Assembly (NCBI GenBank): GCA_003169895.1
Contig: PNAE01000007.1
Coordinates: forward strand, 275,603 to 339,602
From: Gemmatimonadota bacterium
Lineage (GTDB): Bacteria > Gemmatimonadota > Gemmatimonadetes > Gemmatimonadales > GWC2-71-9
Direction: 5' to 3'
Length of the DNA: 64,000 nucleotides
The notes below the pieces were generated by a model. The model made no database searches. It had not been told where the DNA came from and was given only the letters and a program-made list of their open reading frames with translations. A program made the translations under genes and the position numbers. This document shows, in pieces, positions 61,017-64,000 of this stretch; positions within the stretch are counted from its first letter, which is position 1; the number at the start of each line of letters is the position of its first letter.

Positions 61017-62203
61017 GGGGCGTCGTTTCGCAAAGTGGCGGCAATCGGTGTGCTCGCCGCGCGACTTGCCGGCAGCAGGCCGGCAAGGACTCCGGTGATC
61101 AGCAGCGTGATTGCCGCAGTCGATAGTTGGCGCGCGTCGGGTACGAAGAAAGAGATGGCTGCTGGCAAACCGGGGAACGACGTGAGGATCGCGTCGAGCC
61201 AGCGCGCGGTCCCGATACCCAATCCGACGCCAAGGGTGCCGCCGGTTACCGTGAGCAGCAGACCTTCCAGCACGACCTGCCGCAGGATGCTCGAGCGGGC
61301 GATACCGATCGCACGCAACGCGGCAATCTCCCCGATGCGTTCGTTGACCGCGATCGACAGCAACGTGCCCACCAGCAGAACGGTGACGACCAGCGAGATC
61401 GAGCCGAGGATCAGTGAAAGTTGTCTGAAGTAGCTGAGCCGCAGCCGGAACTGTGCCACCATGTCCGCCACGCTGTTGATACTGACGGCCGGGTACTTCC
61501 GCCGGAGTTGAGCCGCCACGCTGTCCGCCCTGGCACCACTTGTGGTCTGCATCATGAACAATGATGCCCGGTTCACCGCGGCCGGCCCGGCCAGGCGCTG
61601 TGCCAGGCGCAGCGTCACGGCCACGGACGGCTGGTCCTTCGCGTCGTAGACGAAGCGCGCCAGGCCGCGAACCGTAACGAGGCGCGTCACGGCGGCTGCA
61701 GCAACCCGCGGGTCGAGGCGCCCGACCAGGCGCAGCGTGTCGCCGATACCCAGGCCCAGCCGGCGAGCCGACGGCGTCCCCAGCAGGACGCTGGTAGTGT
61801 CGGTGGGGGCGAGGTCCCGGCCGCGATCGAGCTGGTAGATGCCTTGAGCTTCCGGCGTGACACCGTATACCACTAGTGGCGTAAGCGCCTGCCGCCGTCG
61901 CACGAACGCCGTGGTGCCAAGGACGGCGCCCGCCCGCGCCACGCCGGGCTCCGCGCGCAATGCGGCCAGGAGCTGTCCCGCGCTGTCGAGGGTTGCATCC
62001 GTATCGAACGGCAGCGTTCCGCGCGGGCTCACCCGCAGCTGGTACCCGCGGCTCACCAGCAGGCGCCCGAACGATCGCTCGATGCCGCCGCTTAGCAGCA
62101 CCATGTCGAGCAGCAGCGCCGTCGCAATGGCGACGCCGAGCAGCGACAGCGCGGTTCGCACTCGATGGCGCAGGAGGTCCCGCACGGCCCGGCGCCAGCT
62201 CAT
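61013..62203 (-). CDS. FtsX-like ABC permease
   Basis: 396 residues from ATG 62203 (GTG 62218 is the alternative). Helix 1 near VRTALSLLGVAIATALLLDM, a large periplasmic domain to about residue 265 (AVLGTTAFVRRRQALTPLVV; SVAVTLRLAQRLAGPAAVNR), then three helices: LILGSISLVVTVLLVGTLLS, VLEGLLLTVTGGTLGVGLGI and a final LSTAAITLLITGVLAGLLPA. Typical MacB/FtsX topology with the coupling helix IGEIAALRAIGI. It likely acts as a heterodimer with the shorter permease upstream. Confidence 0.9.
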   Translation of the reverse strand: MSWRRAVRDLLRHRVRTALSLLGVAIATALLLDMVLLSGGIERSFGRLLVSRGYQLRVSPRGTLPFDTDATLDSAGQLLAALRAEPGVARAGAVLGTTAFVRRRQALTPLVVYGVTPEAQGIYQLDRGRDLAPTDTTSVLLGTPSARRLGLGIGDTLRLVGRLDPRVAAAAVTRLVTVRGLARFVYDAKDQPSVAVTLRLAQRLAGPAAVNRASLFMMQTTSGARADSVAAQLRRKYPAVSINSVADMVAQFRLRLSYFRQLSLILGSISLVVTVLLVGTLLSIAVNERIGEIAALRAIGIARSSILRQVVLEGLLLTVTGGTLGVGLGIGTARWLDAILTSFPGLPAAISFFVPDARQLSTAAITLLITGVLAGLLPASRAASTPIAATLRNDAP

Positions 62204-63078
62204 GCCGCGCGGCTCCACAGTTCGACCGGGGCGGTACGTACCATGCGCCAGGCAGCGAGGGCGCCCGCGGCGAGTCCGAGCAGTACCGACAGCGCCAGCG
62301 CAAACAGCATCGTCGTCGACGTGAGTTGTGAGAAGATCAGGGACGTCTCGAACGCCCGCTGGTAGTACGCGTTGACTGCCGCGCTTGCCGCCACCGCGAT
62401 GCCGGCGCCGATCATGGAACCGGCAAGGGCGATGATCGCGGCCTCGAACACCAGTGCGATGAATACGGTCCGGCGTGAGATACCGGTGAACCTGAGCATC
62501 GCGACGTCACGCCGGCGCTCCTCGACCTTGAGCAGCATCAGGCACAGCAGGAAGACGGTGCTCGCCAGCACCGAGATGACGGCGATGGCGCGATGGAACC
62601 GGCTGACCACCACGAATGTCATCGAAGACTGCGAGGCGATCGCGCGCGACGGTGAGACATCATAGCCGAACGCGGTGCGGTTGAGCCTCGTCGCCGCGGT
62701 GTCGGGGTCGATTCCCGGTCGGAGCACGATGCCGATGCGATCGACTCGATCGGGCTGGCGCACCAGCGTCGCAAGATCCGAAAGATGCAGGCGGACCTGG
62801 TAATCGCGGCGCATGATGCTCGACGGATCGGGCAGCGGCTCGTAGACCGCCACAATCAATGCCATACGCCACCCGGCCGCCTCGGCGGATGACACCTGGA
62901 CCGTGTCACCCACGCGTAACCGCGCGGCTTCGGCGAAGCGGCGCTGGACGGCAATGCCGATCGTCGAGTCAGGCGCTGGCGGCCGCAGCTGCGCGAAAGC
63001 CCTCGCCGGCACCAGGCAAGTTGCCGACAGCGTGATTCCGATCGCCACGAGAAATGGCGGCTTCACCGTCCGTTTCAC
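62200..63078 (-). CDS. FtsX-like permease half with a signal peptide in place of helix 1
   Basis: 292 residues. The usual first membrane helix is replaced by a cleavable-looking signal (FLVAIGITLSATCLVPARAFAQ), then a short periplasmic part, QRRFAEAARLRVGDTVQVSS and VRQPDRVDRIGIVLRPGIDP, then three helices: AIAVISVLASTVFLLCLMLL, EAAIIALAGSMIGAGIAVAA and MLFALALSVLLGLAAGALAA. The cytoplasmic coupling segment RRRDVAMLRFTGISRRTVFI is conserved. Helix 1 may be supplied by the N-terminus of the AttH-like fusion. Overlaps the next permease by four bases. Confidence 0.82.
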   Translation of the reverse strand: MKRTVKPPFLVAIGITLSATCLVPARAFAQLRPPAPDSTIGIAVQRRFAEAARLRVGDTVQVSSAEAAGWRMALIVAVYEPLPDPSSIMRRDYQVRLHLSDLATLVRQPDRVDRIGIVLRPGIDPDTAATRLNRTAFGYDVSPSRAIASQSSMTFVVVSRFHRAIAVISVLASTVFLLCLMLLKVEERRRDVAMLRFTGISRRTVFIALVFEAAIIALAGSMIGAGIAVAASAAVNAYYQRAFETSLIFSQLTSTTMLFALALSVLLGLAAGALAAWRMVRTAPVELWSRAA

Positions 63079-63082
63079 ACTG

Positions 63083-63859
63083 CTAGTGTCTCACCGCAAA
63101 CCCGAACCCCGCGAAATAGCGGTCTGCCGCATGATTCAGCCCGAAACCAATTCGCGCGTCGACTTGCACGCTGTTGGACAGCAGTATGAGCACGCCCGAG
63201 TTCGCATAGTGCTCCGCTCGAGCACCGCTGCCGCCGTTGACCGGCTGCACGGTGAAACCCTCGCCGTAGAGTTGCACTCGCGACGCCGCCTGGTATTGGA
63301 CCGACAATGAACCGACTGCCTGGACGTGATCGTCAGCGGTCCGGGTGCCGAATGCCTCGATCCCGGCCGACCACGGACCGCGCGTCTCCCAACCCAGCAG
63401 GAGGGCACCACCGGGCAGCGTGCGGTGCGCCGAAATCAGGTCGCTACCAGTCGACAGGTTGATCTTCAGTTCAAACGACGTGGCAGGTATCCCCCCGTGC
63501 TGCGCCGTCGCGCTGATCTTGGTGGCCACGTAGGTGTCATCGAACCCGTGAACCGACGGGACGCCGGGCCCATCCGGCCGCACCACGAGGAAGTTCTCGC
63601 CAAGTCGGACCTCTACGCGTGGCGTCACGCCGAATCGTACCAGCGCTTCCGGCAGCGAATGCGAATGCGCCGCATCGGTCCCGCGCCCCTGCTGGTAGGT
63701 GTAGCCGCTTTCGAACTGGATGTGTCCGTGAGGCACGGTATGCACGCCGTCAGTGAAGTCCGGTCGATCGGTGTCGATCGGAGGAAGTGAATCCGGCTTC
63801 TGCGCCCCAGCCGCCGGGGCGACCAGGAGCAATAGGCCGAGCGCGGCCGGCACCATCAT
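63083..63859 (-). CDS. Secreted or outer-membrane beta protein (phenol MetA-like)
   Basis: 258 residues from ATG 63859 (ATG-ATG, overlapping the transporter stop). A signal peptide (MMVPAALGLLLLVAPAAGAQ) leads to IDTDRPDFTDGVHTVPHGHI, FGVTPRVEVRLGENFLV and a series of amphipathic strands, ending QVDARIGFGLNHAADRYFAG. DTDRPDFTDG is the opening of the family once called MetA-pathway-of-phenol-degradation, thought to be an outer-membrane barrel. Co-directional with the AttEFGH-like genes, whose first gene starts four bases after it. Confidence 0.82.
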   Translation of the reverse strand: MMVPAALGLLLLVAPAAGAQKPDSLPPIDTDRPDFTDGVHTVPHGHIQFESGYTYQQGRGTDAAHSHSLPEALVRFGVTPRVEVRLGENFLVVRPDGPGVPSVHGFDDTYVATKISATAQHGGIPATSFELKINLSTGSDLISAHRTLPGGALLLGWETRGPWSAGIEAFGTRTADDHVQAVGSLSVQYQAASRVQLYGEGFTVQPVNGGSGARAEHYANSGVLILLSNSVQVDARIGFGLNHAADRYFAGFGFAVRH

Positions 63860-64000
63860 GCGAGCAGCTGCTTTGCCATCCCGACCAGGAGCCATCCATT
63901 GAGCGCCGCGATGGCAATCGCGGTGGTCCAGGCGAGCACCACGGTCACCGGGCGATTGGCGAACTCACCCATCTTCGCCTTCGACGAGGTGAACAGAACC
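63856..64000 (-). CDS. Nramp-family metal transporter, C-terminal end only
   Basis: Only 47 codons before the TGA at 63856 are in the window, the gene being cut by the right edge. LFTSSKAKMGEFANRPVTVV and a last helix (AWTTAIAIAALNGWLLVGMA) match the ends of divalent metal Nramp/MntH transporters. The start of the next gene overlaps the stop (ATGA). Confidence 0.7.
   Translation of the reverse strand, partial: VLFTSSKAKMGEFANRPVTVVLAWTTAIAIAALNGWLLVGMAKQLLA

Overview
The window is a GC-rich bacterial chromosome segment. The gene content best fits Gemmatimonadota or a close relative: a large Ser/Thr kinase with a TPR-like tail, many 4-bp gene overlaps, an AttEFGH-type ABC system, Mla-type lipid transport, an M28 lipoprotein peptidase and CocE-like hydrolases. 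No rRNA or marker protein is present, so this assignment is inference.

Layout. (1) 1-6.1 kb: the end of a phosphoketolase, a PPK2 polyphosphate kinase, a shredded P-type H+-ATPase, a VOC protein, a CocE/NonD hydrolase and small membrane proteins. (2) 6.4-24.1 kb: a surface-glycan or peptide-modification island. A GT-C membrane glycosyltransferase and an asparagine synthetase-like amidotransferase lie on the plus strand. Opposite them runs a tightly coupled minus-strand operon: PqqD-like protein, two GT2 enzymes, a nucleotidyltransferase, an ABC exporter, an HPr-kinase-like/GT2 fusion and an ATP-grasp protein. A second minus unit holds a short leader ORF, a truncated fatty-acid hydroxylase and a GT4. 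Both minus units begin at near-identical sequences that match the sigma-54 -24/-12 consensus. A BKACE enzyme, a GNAT and two more ATP-grasp proteins complete the island. (3) 24.2-27.8 kb: a Cys/His protein, KDPG aldolase, an aldehyde dehydrogenase and an orphan type IV pilin-like protein. (4) 27.8-39.5 kb: a decayed integron cassette array. Several attC sites, strong or degenerate, separate small unrelated genes (VOC, secreted proteins, DUF4160/DUF2442, MazF, MOSC, M28 peptidase, DUF1801, lipocalin-like), with IS110 and IS481-like remnants. It ends in a frameshifted, C-terminally truncated integron integrase whose reading frame runs into a DUF4440 domain. A tRNA-Gln follows. (5) 39.9-64 kb: mostly ordinary chromosome. 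It holds lipid and methyltransferase genes, tRNA-Ala, an mlaE-mlaF-mlaD-folE-rnz operon, mutY, a five-gene thioesterase-to-aminotransferase operon, NAD+ synthetase, a Ser/Thr kinase, and an AttEFGH-like ABC system followed upstream by an Nramp transporter cut by the window edge.

The most promising undescribed system is the 8.5-20.1 kb island. A PqqD-like protein carries a C-terminal tail resembling a lasso/RiPP leader plus an acidic segment. It is transcribed from a sigma-54-like promoter together with an HprK-like kinase fused to a glycosyltransferase, a nucleotidyltransferase and an exporter. The second point of interest is the integron: a real attC series next to a dead integrase in an unexpected orientation.
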